Positions 1 through 5,196 of a stretch of 5,196 nt of DNA are shown here, piece after piece. Every line of letters begins with the position of its first letter. The first letter of the stretch is position 1. Made by a program: the position numbers and the translations under genes. The stretch is from contig JAEXTU010000066.1 of the NCBI GenBank assembly GCA_023453335.1, positions 1-5,196 of the forward strand. The letters are read 5' to 3'. This DNA comes from Pseudomonadota bacterium (GTDB taxonomy: Bacteria; Desulfobacterota; Desulfovibrionia; Desulfovibrionales; Desulfovibrionaceae). The notes under the pieces are model-generated. The model was not told the origin of the DNA, did no database searches, and saw only the letters and a list, made by a program, of their open reading frames with translations.

Positions 1-52
1 CCCCCCCCCCCCCCCCCGCCCCGCCCCCGCGCCCCCGCCCCGCCCCCCCCCC
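1..52. other. C-rich low-complexity edge, probable sequence artefact
   Basis: All 52 bases are C or G, and every G is an isolated single base (positions 18, 23, 29, 31, 37, 42) in runs of C; the first 17 bases are all C. Read on the minus strand, the direction of ileS, this is G-runs with stray C. It keeps the ileS frame open only by encoding Gly with some Arg and Ala. Real IleS proteins at this point continue into a linker and a C-terminal zinc ribbon, not polyglycine. The sudden loss of all A and T next to normal coding sequence suggests a poly-G read artefact or misassembled contig end. A genuine G-rich tract cannot be excluded from sequence alone. Confidence 0.7.
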
Positions 53-2697
53 GGGGCTGCGGACAGGGGCGCGAGCTCCACCCGGGAGGCGATGAACACC
101 TCGCGCAGGTCCAGCTCGGCCAGGGCGTCAGCCAGGGCCTCGCCGCAGTAGAGGGTCAGGGCGGTGTCCAGGGAATGGCCCACGGCCCCGGACTTGCGCA
201 TGGGCTCCACGGCCCGGGTCACCTCGGCCCGCACCTTGAGCACGGTCTCCCAGCGGTTGTGCTCGGCCTCGGGCAGGGTCCAGTCCGCGGGCGGCTCGAA
301 GCGCAGGGCGAAGACCGTGCCCAGGCCCTGGCGCATGCCCTCGGGCAGGTGCTGGAACACCTCCTCCGCGGTGAAGGAGAGCACCGGGGCCAGGTCCTGG
401 GTGAGCAGCATGAGGGTGCCCCACAGGGCGGTCTGGGCCGAGCGGCGGGCCAGGCCGTCCTTGGCCTCCACGTAGAGGCGGTCCTTCACGATGTCCAGGT
501 AGAAGGCGGACAACTCGTTGATGCAGAAGGTGTGCAGGGAATAGAACACCTTGTGGAACTCGAAGCGGTCGTAGGCCCGCACCGCCTTGGCGTGCAGCCG
601 GGCGGCCAGGTCCAGGGCGCAGCGGTCCAGGGGCAGCATCTGCTCCGGAGCCACCGCATGGGTGGCCGGGTCGAAATCGCCCAGGTTGCCCAGGATGAAG
701 CGCAGGGTGTTGCGGATGCGGCGGTAAGCGTCCACCAGGCGGGAGAGGATCTCGTCGGAGATGCGCACGTCGTCCTGGTAGTTCTCGGCCGAGACCCACA
801 TGCGCAGCACGTCGGCCCCGAACTTGGCGATGATCTCCTCGGGCGCGATGACGTTGCCCACGCTCTTGGACATCTTCTTGCCCTCGCCGTCCACCACGTA
901 GCCGTGGGTGAGCACGGCCTTGTAGGGGGCCATGCCGCGCACGCCCACCGAGGCCAGCAGCGAGGAGTGGAACCAGCCGCGGTGCTGGTCCGAGCCCTCC
1001 AGGTACATGTCCGCAGGGTAGCGGCACTCGGGACGCTGTTCGCACACCGCGGCGTAGCTGGTGCCGGAGTCGAACCACACGTCCAGGATGTCGTCCTCCT
1101 TCTCCCAGTTGGCCCCGCCGCACTTGGGGCAGGTGAGCCCGGCGGGCACCACCTCGTCCATGGGGGCCTCGAACCAGTAGTCGCAGCCCCGCTCGTGGGT
1201 GGCAAAGCGGTCCACGATGGAGTGGACCCAGGGTCCCTCGAAATAGGCCTCGTCGCAGTCCTTGCAGAGCAGAGCCACGATGGGCACGCCCCAGGTGCGC
1301 TGGCGCGAGATGCACCAGTCGGGCCGGCCCTCGATCATGCCGTAGATGCGCTCGCGGCCCCAGGCCGGGATCCACTTCACCTGGTTCTCGATGGCTTCGA
1401 GCGCCTTGTGCCGGAGCTGGTTGGCGCTCATGGAGATGAACCACTGGGTGGTGGCCCGGAAGATGACCGGCTGCTTGCAGCGCCAGCAGTGCGGGTAGGA
1501 GTGGGACATCTTCTCCTTGGCCAGGAGGTTGCCCTTGTCCTCCAGCACCATCACCACCTCGGGGTTGGCGTCGAATACGTTCTTGCCCGCGAAGTACTCC
1601 ACCGTGGGCAGGAACACGCCGGCGTCGTCTAGGGGCGAGAGCACCTCCAGGCCGTAGCGCAGGCCGGTGTCGTAGTCCTCGCGGCCGTGCCCGGGCGCGG
1701 TATGCACGCAGCCGGTGCCCGCGTCCAGGGTCACGTAGTCGCCGAGCACCACCTTGGAATCTCGGCCGTAGAAGGGATGCCGGGCCACCAGGCCCTCCAG
1801 GGCCGCGCCCGGCACCGTGCCCAGGATATCCAGGGTCTTCCAGCCGAACTTCACCGCGCAGGTGGCCAGCAGTTCCTTGGCCAGCACGTAGAACCCGCCG
1901 TCGGCCTGCACGCAGGCGTACTCGAACTCGGGGTGCACGGCCACGGCCAGGTTGGCGGGCAGGGTCCAGGGGGTGGTGGTCCAGATGGCGATGTAGGACC
2001 GGGCCGGGACCGCGTCCGGGAAGAACTCGGCCAGTTTGGGGTCGGGCAGGGGGAAGCGCCCGTAGACCGAGGGCGAGGTGTGGTCCTCGTACTCCACCTC
2101 GGCCTCGGCCAGGGCGGTCTTGCAGGACATGCACCAGTGGATGGGCTTCTTGTCCCGGCGCACCGAGCCCTTGTCCATGAACCGGGCCAGCTCGCGGGCG
2201 GTGGCCGCCTCGTAGGCCGGCTTCATGGTCATGTAGGGGTCGTCCCAGGTGCCGAACACGCCCAGGCGCTTGAACTCCTTGCGCTGCACATCCAGCCACT
2301 TATGGGCATAGTCGCGGCAGATCTTGCGCACGGTGACCGCGGGCAGGTCGGTCTTGCCCTTGGCCTTGAGCTCCTGGGCCACCTTGTGCTCGATGGGCAG
2401 GCCGTGGCAGTCCCAGCCCGGCACGTACTCGGCCTTGAACCCGCGCAGGTTCATGTACTTGACGATGATGTCCTTGAGCACCTTGTTGAGCGCGGTGCCC
2501 ATGTGGATGTGGCCGTTGGCGTAGGGCGGCCCGTCGTGCAGGACGTAGCGCTCGCGGCCCTCGTTGGCCGCGACCATGGCCGCGTAGGCCCCGGTCTTCT
2601 CCCAGAACGCGAGGGTCTCGGGTTCGCGCTTGGCCAGGTCGGCCTTCATGGGGAATGCGGTGGCCGGAAGATTGAGAGTCTTTTTGTAGTCGCTCAT
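1..2697 (-). CDS. ileS: Isoleucyl-tRNA synthetase, 3' end missing
   Basis: Class Ia aminoacyl-tRNA synthetase that charges tRNA-Ile with isoleucine in the cytoplasm; essential for translation. The frame is open from ATG 2697 to the window edge (899 codons, no stop); trustworthy protein ends near residue 882, before the C-rich edge. Seen in order: HDGPPYANGHIHMG at 54-67, containing the HIGH-type ATP signature HIHMG (63-67); Cys189/Cys192 and Cys404/Cys407 (HCWRC), which match the known core zinc site; the CP1 editing domain with the Thr-rich TTTPWTLPAN (240-249) and GTGCVHTAPGHG (327-338) followed by Asp343, the likely counterpart of the editing aspartate; SRQRTWGVP (464-472); a second Cys pair set, C478/C481 and C523/C526; DVWFDSG (539-545); KMSKS (608-612); then the anticodon-binding helical region. 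The family is usually about 930-940 residues and ends in a Cys4 zinc ribbon, which is absent here because the gene is cut off. No internal frameshift was found. Start supported by GGAGGT upstream. Confidence 0.97.
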   Translation of the reverse strand, partial: MSDYKKTLNLPATAFPMKADLAKREPETLAFWEKTGAYAAMVAANEGRERYVLHDGPPYANGHIHMGTALNKVLKDIIVKYMNLRGFKAEYVPGWDCHGLPIEHKVAQELKAKGKTDLPAVTVRKICRDYAHKWLDVQRKEFKRLGVFGTWDDPYMTMKPAYEAATARELARFMDKGSVRRDKKPIHWCMSCKTALAEAEVEYEDHTSPSVYGRFPLPDPKLAEFFPDAVPARSYIAIWTTTPWTLPANLAVAVHPEFEYACVQADGGFYVLAKELLATCAVKFGWKTLDILGTVPGAALEGLVARHPFYGRDSKVVLGDYVTLDAGTGCVHTAPGHGREDYDTGLRYGLEVLSPLDDAGVFLPTVEYFAGKNVFDANPEVVMVLEDKGNLLAKEKMSHSYPHCWRCKQPVIFRATTQWFISMSANQLRHKALEAIENQVKWIPAWGRERIYGMIEGRPDWCISRQRTWGVPIVALLCKDCDEAYFEGPWVHSIVDRFATHERGCDYWFEAPMDEVVPAGLTCPKCGGANWEKEDDILDVWFDSGTSYAAVCEQRPECRYPADMYLEGSDQHRGWFHSSLLASVGVRGMAPYKAVLTHGYVVDGEGKKMSKSVGNVIAPEEIIAKFGADVLRMWVSAENYQDDVRISDEILSRLVDAYRRIRNTLRFILGNLGDFDPATHAVAPEQMLPLDRCALDLAARLHAKAVRAYDRFEFHKVFYSLHTFCINELSAFYLDIVKDRLYVEAKDGLARRSAQTALWGTLMLLTQDLAPVLSFTAEEVFQHLPEGMRQGLGTVFALRFEPPADWTLPEAEHNRWETVLKVRAEVTRAVEPMRKSGAVGHSLDTALTLYCGEALADALAELDLREVFIASRVELAPLSAAPGGGRGGGAGAGRGGGGG

Positions 2698-2709
2698 GGG
2701 CAGCGTGGA

Positions 2710-2715
2710 ACCTCC
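2710..2715 (-). promoter_or_regulatory. ileS ribosome-binding site
   Basis: On the minus strand this reads GGAGGT, a near-perfect Shine-Dalgarno core, with 12 nt between it and the ATG at 2697. The spacing is slightly long but no competing in-frame ATG lies closer, and the N-terminus MSDYKKTLNLP is typical for IleS. Confidence 0.65.
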
Positions 2716-2744
2716 GGAAAGCAAGGTGGCGAACGGAAACAGGG

Positions 2745-2773
2745 AAATTCCCCCAATCCGTGTCGGAAGTCAA
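2745..2773 (-). promoter_or_regulatory. Candidate sigma-70 promoter of ileS
   Basis: On the minus strand TTGACT (2773-2768) matches five of six bases of a -35 box. After a 17-nt spacer, GAATTT (2750-2745) stands at the -10 position but keeps only the two most conserved -10 bases (second A, last T). It lies in one of the few AT-richer patches of the gap and would give an ileS leader of about 40 nt. The -10 box is weak, so the call is tentative. Confidence 0.35.
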
Positions 2774-2807
2774 GGACGGTCGGCCTGGGAGCGGTCCGGC
2801 GGGACCC

Positions 2808-2836
2808 GTGACAACCGGAGGGAACTGGTCTAGGTT
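2808..2836 (+). promoter_or_regulatory. Candidate promoter for the riboswitch-cbiL transcript
   Basis: GTGACA (2808-2813) matches five of six -35 bases, followed after exactly 17 nt by TAGGTT (2831-2836), which matches three of six -10 bases including first T, A and final T. A start site near 2843 would fall just before the P3 stem of the riboswitch but inside the possible P1 strand that I place at 2833-2841. So either P1 is shorter than drawn or the true promoter lies further upstream. No better match was seen. Confidence 0.3.
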
Positions 2837-3066
2837 GGGCCTGCCTGCGGTGGCCCCATGTCCCCCCGGGGACGGGCCTGAAAAGGGAACCCGGTGCAAG
2901 CCCGGGGCGGTCCCGCCGCCGTGATCCGGTCCCCTGCGGCCTCCGCCGGGGAAAACGACCCGGCCATGACGCCACTGTCCACGCGACGGGAAGGCGGCCG
3001 GAGTCCCGGAGAGCCGGAAGACCTGCCGTGGGCCACCCGCTGACAGCGGCAACGGACCTTTGCCGC
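2833..3066 (+). promoter_or_regulatory. Cobalamin (B12) riboswitch upstream of cbiL
   Basis: Conserved cobalamin-riboswitch blocks occur in the right order: a GC-rich P3 hairpin (2852-2856 with 2874-2878); AAAAGGGAACCCGGTGCAAG (2881-2900); the L5 region with GGTCCCGCC (2909-2917); GCCACTG (2971-2977); GGGAAGGCG (2988-2996); and the B12 box AGCCGGAAGACCTGCC (3012-3027). A possible closing P1 pairs 2838-2841 and 2833-2835 with 3031-3037. After the aptamer, 3046-3052 pairs with 3060-3066 (7 bp, GCGGCAA with TTGCCGC) to form P13; its loop CGGACCT contains GGACC, the exact complement of GGTCC in L5 (2909-2913), giving the L5-L13 kissing contact known for this family. The element senses cobalamin and, judging from the downstream terminator, would reduce cbiL transcription when cobalamin is plentiful. 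The 5' boundary is approximate. Confidence 0.95.
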
Positions 3067-3109
3067 GCGGGAATACCGGAGACCAGACAGGGAGGAGTCC
3101 CCGGGCGGC
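3062..3109 (+). promoter_or_regulatory. Predicted antiterminator of the B12 riboswitch
   Basis: GCCGCGCGGG (3062-3071), whose first five bases form the 3' arm of P13, can pair with CCCGGGCGGC (3100-3109), the 5' arm of the terminator. Nine of ten positions are Watson-Crick, with one G-G mismatch (3067/3104). This pairing excludes both P13 and the terminator hairpin, which is what a transcriptional OFF switch needs: without ligand the antiterminator forms; with ligand P13 is locked by the kissing loop and the terminator arm is released. The fold is read by eye, with no energies calculated. Confidence 0.6.
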
Positions 3110-3134
3110 GGCGCCGGCCCGGGGTTTTGTTTTT
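3099..3134 (+). terminator. Riboswitch-controlled intrinsic terminator before cbiL
   Basis: CCCCGGGC (3099-3106) pairs perfectly over 8 bp with GCCCGGGG (3117-3124) around a 10-nt GC-rich loop. TTTTGTTTTT (3125-3134) follows at once, a classic U-tract. The T-run ends at 3134 and the cbiL ATG begins at 3135, so there is no space between terminator and start codon. It acts as the expression platform of the cobalamin riboswitch just upstream. Confidence 0.88.
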
Positions 3135-3848
3135 ATGGCCAACAAGGGAATTCTCTACGGCGTGGGCGTGGGCCCGGGCGACCCGGAGCTTCTCACCCTC
3201 AAGGCCGCCCGGCTCCTGGGCAGCGTGTCCCGGGTGTATGCCGCGGCCTCGACCAAGAACAGCTATTCCGTGTCCCTGAACATCGTGCGGCCCCACCTGG
3301 CCCCGGGGGTTGCGCCGGTGGTGCTGGCCTTTCCCATGACCCGGGACCAGGCGGTCCTGGACCGGGCCTGGAAGGAGAACGCCCGCACCGTGCTCACGGA
3401 CCTGGATGCGGGCCGCGACGTGGCCTTCCTGACCCTGGGCGACCCCTCAACCTACAGCACCTTCGGCTACCTGCTGCGCACCCTGCGCGGCCTGGACCCC
3501 GCGGTGCAGGCCGAGGTGGTGCCGGGCGTGACGTCCTACAGCGCGGCCGCGGCCCTGGCCGGCGAGCCCCTGGCCGAGGGCGACCAGACCCTGGCCGTGG
3601 TCTCCGGGGTCTGCGGCGGCGACACCCTGCGCCGGGCCGCGGCGGCCGCGGACAGCCTGGTGGTGCTCAAGGCCTACAAGCGGTTCGGCGACATCAAGTC
3701 CGCCCTGGGCGAGGCCGGGCTCCTGGGGTCGGCAATGCTGGTCTCGGCCTGCGGCCAGGACGGGCAGAACCTGGTCCGGGACCTGGCCGAGGTGCAGGAC
3801 ACCCCGCCGTACTTCTCCCTGGTCCTGGCCAAAAAGAAGCGGGGGTGA
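3135..3848 (+). CDS. cbiL: Precorrin-2/cobalt-factor II C20-methyltransferase
   Basis: S-adenosylmethionine-dependent methyltransferase that adds the C20 methyl group to the corrin precursor in cobalamin synthesis (CbiL in the anaerobic, early-cobalt route; CobI in the aerobic route). The 237-residue length fits the family (about 230-240). Seen: N-terminal YGVGVGPGDPELLTLKA (8-24) with the Gly-rich GVGPGDP loop; SLNIVRPHL (47-55); LTLGDPSTYSTFGYL (99-113), the GDP segment shared by tetrapyrrole methylases; VVPGVTSYSAAAALAG (128-143); and a C-terminal YFSLVLAKKK. ATG 3135 is preferred over an in-frame TTG at 3060 because similarity begins right after it and the upstream codons lie in the riboswitch terminator. 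No Shine-Dalgarno lies within normal distance; GGAGGAG at 3091-3097 is upstream of the hairpin. It is the only cobalamin gene in the window. An anaerobic lifestyle would favour CbiL over CobI, but sequence alone does not settle this. Confidence 0.95.
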   Translation: MANKGILYGVGVGPGDPELLTLKAARLLGSVSRVYAAASTKNSYSVSLNIVRPHLAPGVAPVVLAFPMTRDQAVLDRAWKENARTVLTDLDAGRDVAFLTLGDPSTYSTFGYLLRTLRGLDPAVQAEVVPGVTSYSAAAALAGEPLAEGDQTLAVVSGVCGGDTLRRAAAAADSLVVLKAYKRFGDIKSALGEAGLLGSAMLVSACGQDGQNLVRDLAEVQDTPPYFSLVLAKKKRG

Positions 3849-3870
3849 GGCTCGTCAGCCCCACCCCCGC
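3831..3870 (-). terminator. Intrinsic terminator for the substrate-binding protein gene, inside the cbiL 3' end
   Basis: Bases 3839-3852 pair with 3857-3870 around the loop CGTC: 14 positions, 13 paired, one A-C mismatch (3848/3861). Transcribed from the right, the hairpin is followed by TTCTTTTT (3838-3831), so it looks like the terminator of the minus-strand gene ending at 3979, about 110 nt downstream of its stop. It overlaps the last codons and the TGA of cbiL. In the plus direction the same hairpin has no U-tract, so it is a weaker terminator candidate for cbiL. Confidence 0.7.
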
Positions 3871-3978
3871 CTGTCTCGACGGACTCTAGACTTTCTGCGG
3901 CCTTGTCCGGCGTGGTCGCGCCGGCCGGGGCCTATCCCGAGATTCTCTTGTCTTTTTCGAATATCCAACTATTCCGAA
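3871..3978. other. Convergent intergenic remainder with a small inverted repeat
   Basis: Noncoding space between the 3' ends of cbiL and the substrate-binding protein gene. CCGGCG (3907-3912) and CGCCGG (3919-3924) form a perfect 6-bp inverted repeat with a 6-nt loop. In the plus direction the nearest T-rich run (3951-3957) is some 27 nt beyond it, too far for a canonical terminator. A 4-bp CGGG/CCCG pairing (3926-3929 with 3936-3939) is nearer but weak. The T-rich stretch may still help end cbiL transcription; I see no gene here. Confidence 0.35.
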
Positions 3979-5160
3979 TCAGTCCGCGGGGACGAACTTT
4001 CCGCCCTTGACCTGGATCATGACCATGGAGTCCACGTCCAGGCCGTTGTGGTCCTCGGGGGTGATGGTGAACACCCCGGAGATGCCCATCAGGCCCTTGG
4101 TCTGCTCGATGGCCGCGCGCAGCTTTTCGGGGTCGGTGCCGGCCTTGCGCATGGCGTCGGCCAGGATGGTGATGGCGTCCCAGGCGTACCCGGAGTGGGT
4201 GTTGATGGGGTAGTCCTTGTCGTACTTGTACTCCTGGGAATAGAGCTTGGTGAATTCGGCCATGACCTTCTTCTGGGGATTGCTGTCCGGCAGGCTCTGC
4301 CAGGTGAGCAGCTTGGTGGCGGGCATGAGGTCGCCCTCGGCCGCGTCGCCGGCCAGCTTGATGTAGTTGGGGTCGGGCTGGCCGTGGCACTGCAACAGCG
4401 GCATGGTCAGGCCCAGGGCGTGGTGGTTTTTGGAGATGACCGAGCCGGCCGGGCCGATGGTCCAGACCACGATGGCCTGGGGATTCTTGGCCGCGATGTT
4501 GGTGAGCTGGGTCTTCATGTCCACGTCGGTGGGCTTGAACTGCTCGTCGGCCACGATGGTCAGGCCGAAGTCCGGGGCCAGCTTGGCCAGCCAGCGCCGG
4601 CCGTCCTGGCCGAAGCCGTCGCCCGCGGTGAGCAGGGCCACCTGGGTCAGGCCCTTGGCCTTCAGGTAACCGAGCACCTTGGACACCGCCACCGAGGAGC
4701 GCTGCGGGGTCTTGAACACCCAGCGCGCGGTGCCGAAGTCCATGGTTCCCGCCATGCCCTCCATGATCACCGGGTCGCCGCCCACGGTCATGATGGTGGG
4801 CACCTTGGACTCCTCCACCAGCTTCTTCACGGCCATGCCGGTGTCGGTGCGGGTGGGGCCGATGACCGCCACCACCTTGTCCACGTTCACGAACTTCTTG
4901 AAGACCAGCACCGCCTTGGTAGGCTCACTCTCGGTGTCGGCCACCACCAGTTCCAGGGGCCGGCCGTTGATGCCGCCGGACTTGTTGATCTGGTCCACGG
5001 CCATCTGGGCCACCAGCTTGGTGGGGGTGCCGATGGGCGCGGCGGGTCCGGACAGGTCGAAGAACGCGCCGATCTTGATGGGCTCGGCGCAGGGCGCGGG
5101 CGCGGCCAGGGCCAGGATCGCCGCCGCTCCCAGGATCAGGGTCAACAGGTTCTTGCGCAT
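3979..5160 (-). CDS. Periplasmic ABC-transporter substrate-binding protein, LivK-like
   Basis: A 393-residue extracytoplasmic binding protein of the branched-chain amino acid (HAAT, Peripla_BP_6) family, which delivers a ligand to an inner-membrane LivHMGF-type ABC importer. Residues 1-25 form a Sec signal peptide: basic MRK, hydrophobic core to about 20, likely signal peptidase I cut after PCA (Ala25). Cys24 is not in a lipobox, so a lipoprotein is unlikely. The mature start IKIGAFFDLSGPAAPIG (28-44) is the family's hallmark, followed by INKSGGINGRPLELVVADTE (58-77), GPTRTDTGMAV (101-111), the domain-two segment VALLTAGDGFGQDG (174-187) and HSGYAWDAITILADAM (322-337). Length is normal for the family. 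The ligand cannot be told: relatives bind Leu/Ile/Val, amides, urea or aromatic acids. No permease or ATPase gene follows; its 3' neighbour is convergent cbiL. Any partner genes would lie to the right of the window or elsewhere. Start fixed by the strong Shine-Dalgarno just upstream. Confidence 0.93.
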   Translation of the reverse strand: MRKNLLTLILGAAAILALAAPAPCAEPIKIGAFFDLSGPAAPIGTPTKLVAQMAVDQINKSGGINGRPLELVVADTESEPTKAVLVFKKFVNVDKVVAVIGPTRTDTGMAVKKLVEESKVPTIMTVGGDPVIMEGMAGTMDFGTARWVFKTPQRSSVAVSKVLGYLKAKGLTQVALLTAGDGFGQDGRRWLAKLAPDFGLTIVADEQFKPTDVDMKTQLTNIAAKNPQAIVVWTIGPAGSVISKNHHALGLTMPLLQCHGQPDPNYIKLAGDAAEGDLMPATKLLTWQSLPDSNPQKKVMAEFTKLYSQEYKYDKDYPINTHSGYAWDAITILADAMRKAGTDPEKLRAAIEQTKGLMGISGVFTITPEDHNGLDVDSMVMIQVKGGKFVPAD

Positions 5161-5164
5161 GGTG

Positions 5165-5171
5165 CCTCCTT
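5165..5171 (-). promoter_or_regulatory. Ribosome-binding site of the substrate-binding protein gene
   Basis: The minus strand reads AAGGAGG, a full Shine-Dalgarno match, ending 4 nt before the ATG at 5160. Only 25 further bases remain in the window, in which no promoter is recognisable. Confidence 0.85.
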
Positions 5172-5196
5172 GGTGCAGTCCCGGGCCGGCTTGGCC

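Noticed and set aside
1..52. A CRISPR-like or tandem repeat at the left edge.
   Set aside because: There is no repeat unit of constant length; the spacing of the G bases is irregular (5, 6, 2, 6, 5), and the tract is better explained as low-complexity or artefactual sequence.
175..1632. A 485-codon plus-strand frame antisense to ileS.
   Set aside because: It is the antisense reading of a GC-rich gene, rich in His, Val, Gly and Leu without domain-like motifs, and has no ribosome-binding site of note.
128..2299. A 723-codon open frame on the minus strand in a different frame from ileS.
   Set aside because: It overlaps ileS throughout, and its composition is dominated by Arg, Gly, Pro, Ala and His, typical of a stop-poor shadow frame in GC-rich DNA. 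The ileS frame holds every family motif, including HIHMG and KMSKS.
1687..2811. A 374-codon plus-strand frame running from ileS antisense into the intergenic region.
   Set aside because: It shows the same low-complexity antisense composition, and its 3' part crosses the ileS start region and the candidate promoters; no recognisable family.
3060..3134. An N-terminal extension of cbiL from a TTG codon at 3060.
   Set aside because: The extra 25 residues would be encoded by P13 and the terminator hairpin, do not resemble the family, and the normal CbiL N-terminus begins at ATG 3135.
2300..3145. Minus-strand open frames across the riboswitch (also 2694-3296 and 2830-3036).
   Set aside because: They overlap a strongly conserved structured RNA on the other strand and either ileS or cbiL coding sequence. 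Their residues (Arg, Pro, Gly) reflect GC-rich structure, not a protein.
3907..3957. A plus-strand intrinsic terminator for cbiL made of the 3907-3924 inverted repeat and the T-rich 3951-3957 run.
   Set aside because: The gap between the stem and the T-run is about 27 nt, far too long for intrinsic termination, and the closer alternative stem has only 4 bp.
3932..4390. A 152-codon minus-strand frame overlapping the binding-protein gene.
   Set aside because: It lies inside the real gene in another frame, with shadow-type composition; the binding-protein frame is full length with a signal peptide and Shine-Dalgarno.

Overview
The window is a chromosomal stretch of a GC-rich bacterium. It carries three protein-coding genes and one well-supported RNA regulatory element. 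High GC content, a class-I-type cobalamin riboswitch in front of a CbiL/CobI methyltransferase, and the protein flavour of IleS and the substrate-binding protein suggest a Desulfovibrionales-like sulfate reducer (Desulfobacterota). That assignment is inference from resemblance, not from a search.

Layout, left to right. Positions 1-52 are almost pure C with scattered G and no A or T; this looks like a damaged or artefactual sequence end. Positions 1-2697 (minus strand) hold ileS, isoleucyl-tRNA synthetase, complete at its N-terminus but running off the left edge before its C-terminal zinc domain and stop. The 437-bp gap 2698-3134 separates divergent genes. It contains the ileS ribosome-binding site and a candidate promoter, then on the plus strand a cobalamin riboswitch (about 2833-3066) and an intrinsic terminator (3099-3134) whose U-tract ends directly at the next start codon. 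Positions 3135-3848 (plus) hold cbiL (cobI), the C20-methyltransferase of corrin-ring synthesis. The 130-bp gap 3849-3978 lies between convergent genes; the best terminator there serves the minus strand and sits partly inside the 3' end of cbiL. Positions 3979-5160 (minus) hold a secreted periplasmic substrate-binding protein of the branched-chain amino acid (LivK-like) family, with a strong Shine-Dalgarno sequence at 5165-5171.

Functionally, the riboswitch and cbiL form a feedback unit: the end product cobalamin would stop transcription of an enzyme of its own synthesis. The parts of the switch can be read directly: B12 box, an L5 loop and P13 loop that are complementary, a P13 3' arm that alternatively pairs with the terminator's 5' arm, and a terminator with a U-tract. 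ileS and the transporter component are ordinary genes, unrelated in function to cbiL. I see no mobile element, CRISPR array, rRNA, tRNA or novel multi-gene system. The points most worth a second look are the architecture of the riboswitch and start codon, the dual-use 3' end of cbiL, and the suspicious C-rich left edge.
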